28,935 bases of DNA from positions 1-28,935 of the forward strand of contig JAWQRN010000489.1 of NCBI GenBank assembly GCA_033557685.1, written 5' to 3'. The notes beneath the pieces were generated by a model that saw only the letters and a program-made list of their open reading frames with translations, made no database searches and was not told the origin of the DNA. This DNA comes from Sperchopsis tessellata. Taxonomy: Eukaryota; Arthropoda; Insecta; Coleoptera; Hydrophilidae. Shown here piece by piece: positions 21,327 to 28,888 of the stretch (position 1 is the first letter of the stretch; each line of letters begins with the position of its first letter). The position numbers and the translations under genes were made by a program.

Positions 21327-21391
21327 TATGGTTGTGGCTCAGCCGGTAAAATCACTATATTGAAAACCTTACAATATCTACGGGTGAAGCT
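21327..21391 (+). repeat. Possible tRNA-derived SINE head
   Basis: TGGCTCAGCCGG (21335-21346) fits the pol III A-box consensus TRGCNNAGYNGG exactly. About 46 bases on, CGGGTGAAGCT (21381) could be a B box (GGTTCGA-type) that lost two bases. The spacing is that of a tRNA. No full tRNA fold can be drawn, so a decayed tRNA-derived SINE is more likely than a tRNA gene. The body and tail were not identified. Confidence 0.3.
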
Positions 21392-21544
21392 AAGTTTGGA
21401 TGGGGCTCTAAGGATTTTCATTTCCATTGCTCGCAGACGTCCCATTGTCTTTTTGGAGAAATTATTATAAGATTGTCTCTAAAGAGAAGTTAGCATGTAC
21501 ATCGACTTGATAAATCTTCTAAATCGATCCTTGATCACCTTTCT

Positions 21545-21725
21545 CGGATAAGGAAGAAGGTACTTAGAGATGTAAAGATCGAACGCGCTGTAGTCAGATG
21601 CTTAGCTTGCATGGTAAAACATTATCACATCTCTACTAACCCTCAGGATGTTAATGAAAGGATTTTGGTAGTCAAAGGCTAATCGCAGGGAGGCGTAGTG
21701 TTAACTCTTTTGTTATATCTGTTTA
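21545..21725 (+). mobile_element. LINE reverse-transcriptase fragment interrupted by another LINE
   Basis: A plus frame reads IRKKVLRDVKIERAVVRCLA, then CMVKHYHIST, ERILVVKG and SQGGVVLTLLLYLFI (to about 21725). It resembles the RT stretch that ends in GLPQGGVLSPLLYxxYI, with a stop replacing the residue before SQGG. Homology stops exactly where the minus-strand LINE's 3' tail begins. The older element was therefore probably split by that insertion, but its continuation beyond 24345 was not found. Confidence 0.45.
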
Positions 21726-21931
21726 TTAGATAGATGAGATAGGTAGATAAGATTTATTCGGAATATCAAAGATGTTGAACAATATATACAGCAAAAAATA
21801 ATAATACAGTTCAATTGAAAAAAAACAAAAAACACATCAAAAATACACAAAAATGTAAAGGTATCAAAAAAAAACACCTAAAAAAGGTACCAAAAAAATT
21901 TCACAAAATACAAGAACGCCACCTGCCCAGT

Positions 21932-22715
21932 CTAAGACGAACCGAAGTACTCACTCAATGAGTAGAATGATTTACCGGAAAGAAAACACTTCAGATCACA
22001 CATGAATTTTCTTTGTTGTTGAATAGATTTTATCTCCGCAGGAAGTTTATTATAAACGCGAATTTATTGATACAGAAATGACCCGTTGTAATATTTATTT
22101 AGTGGCAAAACTGCACGAAGAAATTCTCTACGAAGTGTTTGATAGTCATGCACAGCCGCAACAGCGACCACCACCCCCGCGCTCCACGTACATACAAAGA
22201 ATAAGATAAAATATATGAACCAAAAATCGTTGGGATCTCCAGTTAGCAAATATATCCCTGCAAGACGTGCGAGGCGGCATCCTCAGTGGCCCTCACTGCC
22301 CTCTTCTGCAGTAAAAAAACCTCCGTCAAACACGCGCCGCTACCCCAAAACAAAAGTCCATGTATAGCGATCGAATGAAAATATGCGAAATACACCGATC
22401 TTAGGGTATCCCAACTGCAAAGTGGTCTCTGCCGACTCAAAGCAAAAATGGCTCCATTCAACCTCTTCCTCAACCCAAACACGTGATCCGCCCACGAAAG
22501 CCCGCCGTCTACAAGAAAACCCAGAAACGGACCAGATGGTGTAGATTTAAGATTTCCATCAATGTGATAAACCACGAAATCACCATCAAACATAGCGTTA
22601 GAAAATGTTAATAGCGATGTTTTAGTGACGTTAATCTTTAATGGATTCGATGCAAACCAAGAAACTAGCTCGTCGAGGACAAACGAGACACGGAGTCTTA
22701 AATCGCCAACACCCG
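21932..22715 (-). pseudogene. LINE C-terminal domain (thumb to end of ORF2)
   Basis: After the palm the frame reads FVLDELVSWFASNPLKINVT, FLGFLVDGGLSWADHVFGLR, LRSVYFAYFHSIAIHGLLFW, LLQKRAVRA, then LRREFLRAVLPLNKYYNGS. It closes with RVYNKLPAEIKSI...RKFMCDLKCFLSGKSFYSLSEYF and the stop at 21932-21934. These match the NxxKT, FLGxxLDxxLSWxxHV, YFAxFHSxxxYGIxFWG, LQKRAIR and FNKLPxxI blocks of Jockey/CR1-group LINEs. Gly to Leu (GLLFWG) and lost stretches near 22240 show decay. Confidence 0.8.
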
Positions 22716-22740
22716 CAGCCGAAACGCAGGCACAGGTATC

Positions 22741-23537
22741 GCGGCATCAACATTGGATCGTATATCTTTCATAAAAATGATGAATAGCAGAGAGCCCAAA
22801 ACGGAACTCTGTGGTACACCATGAACTACCTCGACGGTATCAGAACGCTGTCATTAAACTCAGTGAGCTGATGGCGATTCGATAATTAGCTTTTAAGAAG
22901 CTGTAACGCGTTACCTCTTATTCCATAATACTCCAACTTGTCAAGAAGGATCTCGTGGTCGACCAAATCAAAGGCCTTGGAGAGGTCACATCCCAGACCG
23001 GCCATCAAAGAACCGCCATTAATACCGTTGTAAATGAAAGAAAACATACTCTCCAGAGCTGGTTGACCTACCCGAACAAAGACCATGCTGCGCGTCGCTG
23101 AGTACATTATTAGACTGAAAGAAGCTCATCAATCTAGGCCTAATGCAACCCTCATAAATCTTTGACAAAAGAGGAAGTATAGAGACTGGTCGATAATTAG
23201 ATGCGTCAGATTTACCAAACTTCTTATAAATAGGAATAATCTTAGAATTTTTTAAAGTGTCCGAAAAAACGCCCAACTCGAAGGAGTTTATTAATACAGA
23301 TATTGGTTCGGCTATATATTCTATCGATAATTTTATTGTTTTTGTATTAATATCATCCAGACCACATACGGATCTATTTTTCGGTGATGAAATAATATTC
23401 CTTACCTCCGCCGCACTTACCGGGGTCAGGAAAATAGAGTTTTGATTACTATCATGACACTTATGCAGCCTTGAAATGAATAGATCGGAGCGAGGTAAAG
23501 TTAACAACAGTCGCCGGCATCGAAACGAAATATTCAT
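22741..23537 (-). pseudogene. LINE reverse transcriptase, palm and fingers, frameshifted
   Basis: The first frame (23537-23019) gives SVCGLDDINTKTIKLS, LKNSKIIPIYKKFGKSDASN, YRPVSILPLLSKIYE and LSDAQHGLCSGRST. The second frame (23107-22886) gives GCDLSKAFDLVDHEILLDKL, with the first catalytic Asp kept near 22985-22987, then EYYGIRGNALQLLKS. A third frame gives VHGVPQSSVLGSLLFIIFMK (about 22825-22766). The YADD box expected after this is not found: the reading goes from NVDAAIP straight into post-palm sequence, so a short deletion is inferred. Together this covers RT blocks 0 to about 5. Confidence 0.8.
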
Positions 23538-23904
23538 TCAAAATACCAGAAATTTCCACTAGGCAAGCCATGGGCCGACCGCCAACGATCAACTCCATGG
23601 GCAGATCATCATGCTTTTTGCGATTGTGGTCGTCGTTTATAACCCTCCAAGCTGTCTTAGTGACGTTGTTGGAGTGGTTTATAAAAGTGTCCGCATAATG
23701 TCTCTTCGCGGCCTTAACAAATCTATTCAAAATTCCAGAGTAGTGAAGATAATAGCATTTCAGATCATCATTCGGACAGATACGTAGCGTATTAAACAAA
23801 TATCGTTTCCGTCTTAAAGAAACCCTGATGCCTATTGTAATACAGGTCTTTTTAATATGATTAGTGGTTGAAGATTCGCATAGAGGAAAATTAGAATCAC
23901 CCAA
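23461..23904 (-). pseudogene. LINE linker between endonuclease and reverse transcriptase
   Basis: The 147-codon frame contains CITIGIRVSLRRKRYLF, CYYLHYSGILNRFVKAAKRH, TWKxIN-type TAWRVINDDHNRKK and a stretch ending in VEISGILNEYFVSMP. This corresponds to the W(I/L)TxGIxxS, Y..Y...L..vI..AK..Y, and A.xFN.yF blocks between EN and RT in Jockey/CR1-group LINEs. It joins the RT frame by a frameshift near 23500. Confidence 0.75.
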
Positions 23905-24024
23905 GTCAAGAAAAATCTTACAGAACTGTGAAAGTAATATGCTGGGACACCCGAAACAAACATACGTTGCCAGTCCACAGATTCAACCCCCCCAAGAATG
24001 ATTATAATTTCGTTTCATATTTGT

Positions 24025-24342
24025 TTAGTTATCTATTTTAGTTTCAAAAAGTTGCAGATTATGATCGGAGAAATCAATACTTACATTGTCCGTAGTATAT
24101 GTGATGTCATCGAAATTTATAAATATGTTGTCAATGCATGTGAATGACCACCTCGCAATCCTCGTAGGGGTCTCAATAGTTTGGAAAAAATTGTATGATT
24201 GCAACAATGACAGAAAAGATCTAGTTCTGTTAAACTGCTTAAGTGTGTCAATATTGAAATCACCAGAAAGTATTATTTTATTTCTTAAATATCCACGAAG
24301 AAATGAATCATGACAGAGCAAAAAGTCTGCAATGTCATATTA
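24025..24342 (-). pseudogene. LINE AP endonuclease, C-terminal half
   Basis: The frame gives FLRGYLRNKIILSGDFNID (GDFN metal-binding motif near 24264), LQSYNFFQTIETPTRIA, SFTCIDNIFINF (IDNIF block) and DFSDHNLQLFETK (SDHxxL motif near 24055). These are the last catalytic and binding blocks of the AP-type endonuclease that nicks target DNA, and all look intact. The N-terminal half is missing through 5' truncation near 24345. The ATG at 24321 is internal to the polyprotein. Confidence 0.8.
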
Positions 24343-24345
24343 GGT

Positions 24346-24764
24346 AGCTTAACTTCAACTTAAATTATGCATGATACTGTACAAACAGTTTACTGGGACT
24401 AATATTGTACCCACCTATAGAGTTTTACAGCTGGTTCATCATATGGCCTTTCAGTCAACCCTGCTAAGATGATGCTTTTTAATTGATTCCTTTTTGGTTT
24501 TGGAGTATCGTTAACAAAAAGCCGCCCTGCAAGGAGCAAGTACATAACATTCTATTTATTTTTATATTTTTTTATTAAAATGATGCTATTCGGGTAACTT
24601 CTATTTACATGTATTATCAATAAATTAAATTATATCACTAACTGACAAATATAATAGTAAATAATAAACTAAACATTTGTCCATCCAAATTTAGATATAC
24701 GATTGATAGTCACATGTAGAAGACATATGTTTAATGGTTAAGGTTTACACAGAACTATTTGAGC
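24346..24764. other. Spacer between LINE and hAT element
   Basis: AT-rich, with no recognised gene. It ends with the 8-bp target sequence of the hAT insertion. Confidence 0.5.
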
Positions 24765-24772
24765 CTGTAGAC
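24765..24772. repeat. hAT target site duplication, left copy (CTGTAGAC)
   Basis: The eight bases immediately left of CAGTG are identical to the eight right of CACTG (25511-25518). Eight-base duplications are the rule for hAT insertions. Confidence 0.92.
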
Positions 24773-24785
24773 CAGTGTTTCCCAA
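24773..24785 (+). repeat. hAT terminal inverted repeat, left
   Basis: CAGTGTTTCCCAA is the perfect inverse of 25498-25510. Similarity fades after the thirteenth base. Confidence 0.93.
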
Positions 24786-25017
24786 TATTTTTCCAGCTGT
24801 TGTATTTTTGAAGGAGACAAATTTTCAATACTAATTATTGTAGTAAAAATTATTTTTGGTTCTTTATAGTAATGAAACTTACATTATAACGTATTACTTT
24901 ACTAAAAAGAGTGTAATAAATGTAAACTTTTTATTTATAATATATATATTTTATTTTACAATAACAAAAATTAAATAAAATCATATAAGAAAAACAGGAA
25001 ATATCTTTAGAAAATAT

Positions 25018-25149
25018 TTAATGAGATGTTTCTGTTTGATGTTCAATGCACAATTTTTTTATTTGTGGTCTAATTTTAAATAACGCTAACCACAATTCTC
25101 TTCCAGTAATGATAATTTTTCTTTTAATTTCATTTAACGCTGGAAACGT
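25018..25149 (-). pseudogene. hAT transposase, extreme C-terminus (ZBED/SCAND3-like)
   Basis: A 43-residue reading plus stop (25018-25020) is uninterrupted: FPALNEIKRKIIITGREL, then WLALFKIRPQIKKLC and a terminal EHQTETSH. It fits the end of the hAT C-terminal dimerisation region in ZBED/SCAND3-type transposases (pattern aLxxIKxK..., LxLALxxIxPxIxxL, QxxxSH-stop). Traces of the preceding residues may reach about 25165, just short of the H2B homology. The absence of stops suggests the element is not very old. It is far too short to be active. Confidence 0.75.
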
Positions 25150-25165
25150 CAATTTGCAAAGGTAC

Positions 25166-25390
25166 GATGTGCAAAATTTCGAAATCTACATCTAGGAAGT
25201 TCTGAAGCAGGTTCATCCCGATACTGGCATATCTAGTAAAGCTATGTGTATCGTGAACAGTTTTGTGAATGACATCTGTGAACGTATGACTACCCCATCT
25301 TGAATTGGTTACTACAAATAGAGATCACGACCACTGACTAATTGGCTCATTTATTATAGGTCCCTTCGTACAATGGCGAGCTACATAATA
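25166..25390 (+). pseudogene. Histone H2B fragment captured inside the hAT element
   Basis: The frame from about 25166 reads EIYI*EVLKQV (25181-25213; metazoan H2B: YAIYIYKVLKQV), HPDTGISSKAM (25214-25246), CIVNSFVNDICERM (25247-25288), then S*IGYYK*RS (H2B: SRLAHYNKRS). Weaker same-length sequence follows, with GGCGAGCTA near 25376 matching the LPGELA codons. This is the H2B histone fold: alpha1, loop 1, the long alpha2 and the start of the next loop. Start codon, basic N-terminal tail and C-terminal helix are absent. Stops are at 25193-25195 (Tyr codon), 25301-25303 (CGA to TGA) and 25319-25321 (AAG to TAG), and one codon is missing near 25290. Otherwise the frame is kept over about 50 codons. 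No poly(A) or extra target duplication flanks it. Its sense strand is opposite to the transposase remnant. Confidence 0.9.
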
Positions 25391-25497
25391 AAATTATACT
25401 ACATTTTCTTTCCATTTACATTATTTATTTCTTGTATCATGTTTTTCGACACACTTTGATCATGTTTGCGATACACTAAATTGTCGCAAGGCTTATG

Positions 25498-25510
25498 TTG
25501 GGAAACACTG
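25498..25510 (-). repeat. hAT terminal inverted repeat, right
   Basis: TTGGGAAACACTG is the reverse complement of the left terminal 13 bases. Confidence 0.93.
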
Positions 25511-25518
25511 CTGTAGAC
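25511..25518. repeat. hAT target site duplication, right copy (CTGTAGAC)
   Basis: Identical to 24765-24772 and directly abutting the right terminal repeat. Confidence 0.92.
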
Positions 25519-25589
25519 GTTAAGTGGGGGCAACAGGGGACTTGAGACTGAAATTAATGTGTTTATTCTACATCATAATAATTTCCAGG

Positions 25590-26393
25590 CCCAGTGAGCG
25601 GCGTCGAACTGTTCGAAAGGATCTATTATATCTGTAGCTCAACCCATGTTTTCGCATTACAGAAGCAATAACGACCATAGTGGACATGGAGGTGCGGCTC
25701 ATCTTTTGTTTCTGTACCCACTTTAGTTTTATAGCATGCATTATACTACTTAAATATAATGATATGGTTTAATTTTCAGTAAACTTACTATGCACATATT
25801 TAAAAATTCTGCATTTAGGTAGTTTACTAACTTATAAAATAATATTTTAAATTTTAACATATATGAAAAAATATATCTAAGAAGAAAATAAAAATCTGTA
25901 GATTGCTTGAATCCCGTTCAAAGAATTTAATATTCTAGTTTACACATATCATATTACTTATTTTTCTGCCGTTAAAATTCCCTCAGGAAATTGAATTTAA
26001 AGTAAATCACGGTAATATTATTTCTAAATTGGAAACATCCGGTTTGAATTTATTCTAAGTAAAGATCGCTGTAGTCTCAATAAAATTAAATTTGCTCGCT
26101 AGAAAAACCTACCGTTCAGAACAATTTTTCACTATTTTTATAAGATCGTCCTATATTGCGCCAGAGCAAATTAAGAGCTACGTTTGTTCGAGCACGTTTT
26201 CTGGATATTTGGTGGGTCCCGCTCAACGTTGGCAACACTGGAAGGACGCAGAACCGATCGATAGCCTGATTACACCACTACGACGCTCGTTCTGCTGCTA
26301 GGAAACAGTAGACGACGCCCGGCACCGTCCAACATCCTGTGGGAAGGACGATCTACAGGCGGCTGTGCAGGAATCGGAGCGCCGCTCACTGGG
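25590..26393. mobile_element. Candidate 804-bp inverted-repeat element
   Basis: CCCAGTGAGCGGCG at 25590-25603 is perfectly inverted at 26380-26393 (CGCCGCTCACTGGG), 14 of 14. In AT-rich surroundings a GC-rich match this close is unlikely by chance. Ends of the CAGTG type would fit a hAT-like or other cut-and-paste element, but I find no matching target duplication (TCCAGGCC versus GGATAGAT). The right third (about 26100-26390) is GC-rich and holds a 69-codon plus frame (26092-26301) of unknown identity. Confidence 0.4.
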
Positions 26394-26577
26394 ATAGATT
26401 GCAAATCCAGCTGGACCAAATTATATTGTTTGCTTTTTTCGCTGTTATATGAATTTAGGTAATATCATAAATCCTTTAGATAATTAAAAATAACGAATTA
26501 ATTTAAAAATTAGAATTTTAGTGATAGGTCGAAATTTGTTGGTTATATTTTTTGACTCAAAATTTCAAAGTGTTATG
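26394..26577. other. Short AT-rich spacer
   Basis: No feature seen. Confidence 0.5.
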
Positions 26578-26830
26578 AAACAGGGCGCTAGAGAAGGATG
26601 TGCCATATTATATTGGCTATATATGTCATAGACAAATATATCTGTGAGATTTACATGGGTTGTAATGGACTAACAAGAAGCTATTAATAATAGGTTTCAT
26701 TTTATGTTAATGATGCAGTGTTATTAAGTGTGAAGACCGATGAGCTACAATCGACATCAGGCAACATAAATAATGGACTAAAAATAAATGTGTATACACC
26801 AAAAGTTTCCGAATTTGAGAGGGAAGAATA
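26578..26830 (+). mobile_element. RTE-like LINE reverse-transcriptase fragment
   Basis: The plus strand reads QGAREGCAILYWLYM (from 26581; family form QGCxEGCxLSPxLFNLY). After stops it gives FYVNDAVLLSVKTDELQSTS (26700-26760), GLKINVYTPKVSEFEREE (from 26776). The catalytic box (Y/F)ADD is changed to YVND at 26703-26714, losing Ala and the first Asp. The order matches RT blocks 4-6 of RTE-like LINEs. Ends are eroded. Confidence 0.65.
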
Positions 26831-26949
26831 ATCTATATTCTGCTCTAATTTTAATTGAGTTCTCTATACGCTTCATCATGACTAATCATTACCCATTTTT
26901 CACTTTTTTAATCTTTCCGCTAATGCTGTTAAAATTCTTTGCGAATTAT

Positions 26950-27246
26950 TTCGGAAACTGATTGCTGAGAGTTAGAATTGCTGGTGAGTTTTCGAGATAT
27001 GTAGTGCCACACGGACCTACTTTAGGGCTATTTTGCACACTGTTTATACTAGTCATCTTTATCACTTATCTTAAGCACTACAAATATCATTTATATGCAG
27101 ATGATCCTCAAGTATATCATTCATTCGTAAGACTGGATACTGCGGCTGGGTGTATCTGGGTATATCTTGAGAGATTTATGCATATACCATCGAGCTATTG
27201 CGTAAAAGTTATCTGTTCTAAATCTTTGGTGCCCCTGTTTTTATAA
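26950..27246 (+). mobile_element. LINE reverse-transcriptase fragment with intact YADD (Jockey/CR1 group)
   Basis: The open frame reads RVRIAGEFSRYVVPHGPTLG, then LFCTLFILVIFITYLKHYK, YHLYADDPQVYHSFVRLD (YADD near 27093-27107), and SSYCVKVICSKSLVPLF. This follows RV.I.G..S......GVPQGSxLGPLLFxxYINDL, the YADD box and W...yxLkvNxxKS. The GVPQG motif is altered (PHGPTLG), while the YADD box is intact. It stops at 27244-27246, right beside the minus-strand pogo-like sequence. Confidence 0.75.
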
Positions 27247-27249
27247 GAA

Positions 27250-27846
27250 AATAATGCCGTTTTCTTAAGATAGGTTTATCATTTCCAATGTTCTCATAAT
27301 GAACACATGGAAATATGATGGCTGGTGGAACACATGTTACTGCAATACTAACGAGGGTAATATGTTGCCACGTTAATTCCTTGTTCCCTTGTAGTAGCTG
27401 CTCCAATAAGTTTGACCCTTATATCATTAATCACAAGTGACGGTTTGTGAACTGTACATCAATCAGTTTCAACAAGGTTGCACATATGTTTAGGTTATGA
27501 AAGGCTAGATGACTACTGGTATCTTAAATATTCTATTTTTGTTTGACTGAGGATACTTAATGTAGTATACTGAAAATTTCATCAACAATTACGACAAAGG
27601 TCCTTTACGAAGCCTTTAAAATATAGGAGAGAAGTTTCTCTTCTTGCTCAGTGATTAAGATCTTTTCCATCATTTTGTTGGCTCGTATTTGAAGTCGGTT
27701 TTACCAGACAATTCGTGTTTTTGGATGTGCTCACTAAGGGTTAAAAATCACCCTATATTGTCGCTACTTCTTTAAGGGGTCGATGGTGGGTAATTAGTTA
27801 CTGCTTCCATAACTCCTGCATCTGCTTTTACTCTGTTTCTTTCCAT
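27250..27846 (-). pseudogene. pogo/Tigger-like transposase fragment, minus strand
   Basis: From an ATG at 27844-27846 the minus strand reads MERNRVKADAGVMEAV, then PLKEVAT and, in another frame, TLSEHIQKHELSGKTDFKY. This fits the psq-type helix-turn-helix (Sxxx-VA...TLxxxIKK). MMEKILITEQEEKLLSYILK (27680-27620) is the start of the CENP-B-type domain. TSSHLAFHNLNICATLLKL follows (TSxxRAxxFN block). VKLIGAATTREQG and CVPPAIIFPCVHYENI (about 27390-27290) belong to the DDE domain. The segment with the first Asp (NVDET) appears deleted. Several stops and frameshifts. This is a different family from the transposase at 13130-15030, whose sequence diverges strongly. Confidence 0.6.
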
Positions 27847-28126
27847 AGTACTCTGCCTATCTAAAAAGAGCATAAAAATAAGTAAAATTGTAGATGAAAC
27901 ATATTTCATGGTAAAACCAGAATAGCAATCTAAGACACAACCAATAACACTTTTGACAAAATAAATTTCCTAACCAATATAATTATTTATTTTCTAATAA
28001 TTTATTATCTAGATTTCTTACTTAAACAATGCTGTTCAATATTAATGCTTATTTTGTTTTATACTTTTTCTTATACAAACACTTGACTCTTGAAAGAATA
28101 AATGAAATTAAAATGGATCCGTGAAC

Positions 28127-28157
28127 AAACAGAGGAAATATTTCCAGTTTCAACATT
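28127..28157 (+). repeat. Short repeat, first copy (order X-Y)
   Basis: AAACAGAGGAAA runs directly into ATATTTCCAGTTTCAACATT. Both modules are found again around 28520-28554 in the opposite order. Confidence 0.7.
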
Positions 28158-28519
28158 TAATTTAGCGGCTATGGAAGATATTTACATTTACAAATACACG
28201 AGCGGCACTTCGTGAAATAATAACGTTGTACTAATTTGCCAATTGCAGCTTTGGTATTAGTACACAAATATTTAATAACTCTCGCTAACTGCCTACCATA
28301 TAATATAAGGTCAAAAGAGCGAGGAGTAGAATGCACGGTACACTGTCAAAGAATGCGGGGTGCAGGTTCACTGATGAAGCGGTGGTATTCCGCGAAATGT
28401 ACGTGTGAGTCACTCGCCCGTGGTTTGAAATGACTTTTGCAGTGCATTCTGTTATTACTATAACGACAGATTCAACTCTGTTAATTCATATAGTCCTCAA
28501 TATATGTGCCAGGAAGATA

Positions 28520-28555
28520 GAAATATTTCCAATTTCAACATTAAACAGAGGAAAG
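28520..28555 (+). repeat. Short repeat, second copy (order Y-X)
   Basis: GAAATATTTCCAATTTCAAC then ATT runs directly into AAACAGAGGAAA. One base differs from the first copy in the 23-base module, and the order is permuted. Confidence 0.7.
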
Positions 28556-28884
28556 GTTTGCCAACATAATTTGTAATTAATAGAGTTACCGCTAGAATGT
28601 ACAACTCTTTCCCTTATCGATACTAATTGTTGGTATATATGAAATAAATAATCAATATTGTGTATTAAATTTGATATAAAGTATAAAGAAAACTATTTAG
28701 AATATGTTTGTGCTGCAACACAAATGGTGGAAGCACAGAAGTGTAAATATATATTTAAATTACCACGGTTCTCAACTTTTAGTAAATTGTCTTTCCGGAA
28801 TCTCCGCAGTATATTCTTGTTATTTTTGGTCAAACACCGACGCCATTTACTACTTCCTAATTCTAATTGTACTATGTATGTACA

Positions 28885-28888
<4 letters not shown>

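Larger units (their letters stand above)
21728..24345 (-). mobile_element. Jockey/CR1-group LINE, minus strand, 5'-truncated in the endonuclease
   Basis: One element can be traced from about 24345 down to 21728. It contains the C-terminal half of an AP endonuclease, a linker, a reverse transcriptase, the C-terminal domain, a stop at 21932-21934 and a 3' untranslated region. AATAAA lies at about 21748-21753 on the minus strand, and the tail has ATCT-type units (TATCTACCTATCTCATCTATCT). It is the longest LINE here. At least four frameshifts, a few stops and an inferred short deletion over the YADD box make it inactive. Base composition is more GC-rich than its surroundings. It appears to have inserted into another LINE's RT at about 21726. 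Confidence 0.88.
24773..25510 (-). mobile_element. 738-bp nonautonomous hAT element carrying a histone H2B fragment
   Basis: Both ends carry CAGTGTTTCCCAA in inverted orientation (24773-24785 and 25498-25510), 13 of 13 identical, and an 8-bp duplication flanks it. That combination defines a hAT insertion. Inside, the minus strand keeps only the last 44 codons of a hAT transposase (25018-25149). From about 25166 to 25390 the plus strand carries a histone H2B histone-fold fragment. Left of the transposase stop lie about 245 bases of terminal sequence, and right of the H2B part about 120 bases. At 738 bp the element lacks nearly all of the transposase, so it must have moved using a related autonomous copy. 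The structure resembles Pack-type transposons that have picked up host gene pieces. Confidence 0.92.
27847..28888. other. Unassigned sequence with a permuted short repeat
   Basis: No gene is supported. GAAATATTTCCAGTTTCAACATT (28135-28157) recurs with one difference at 28520-28542, and AAACAGAGGAAA sits before the first copy but after the second. A 65-codon plus frame (28236-28433) is in a slightly GC-richer patch (about 28310-28430) and is not recognised. Confidence 0.45.

Noticed and set aside
23257..23445. Plus-strand 62-codon frame
   Set aside because: Shadow of the minus-strand LINE reverse transcriptase.
24086..24313. Plus-strand 75-codon frame
   Set aside because: Shadow of the minus-strand LINE endonuclease.
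25166..25390. H2B segment as an independent processed retropseudogene
   Set aside because: No poly(A), no second target duplication, missing both coding ends, and its edge coincides with the transposase deletion point; capture by the hAT element explains this better, although it is not excluded.
27720..27846. Minus-strand reading as a Gypsy-type RT/RNase H connection
   Set aside because: The VMEAVTNYPPS stretch first suggested it, but the following TLSEHIQKH, EQEEKLLSYIL and IIFPCVHYEN fit a pogo-like transposase and nothing Gypsy-like follows.
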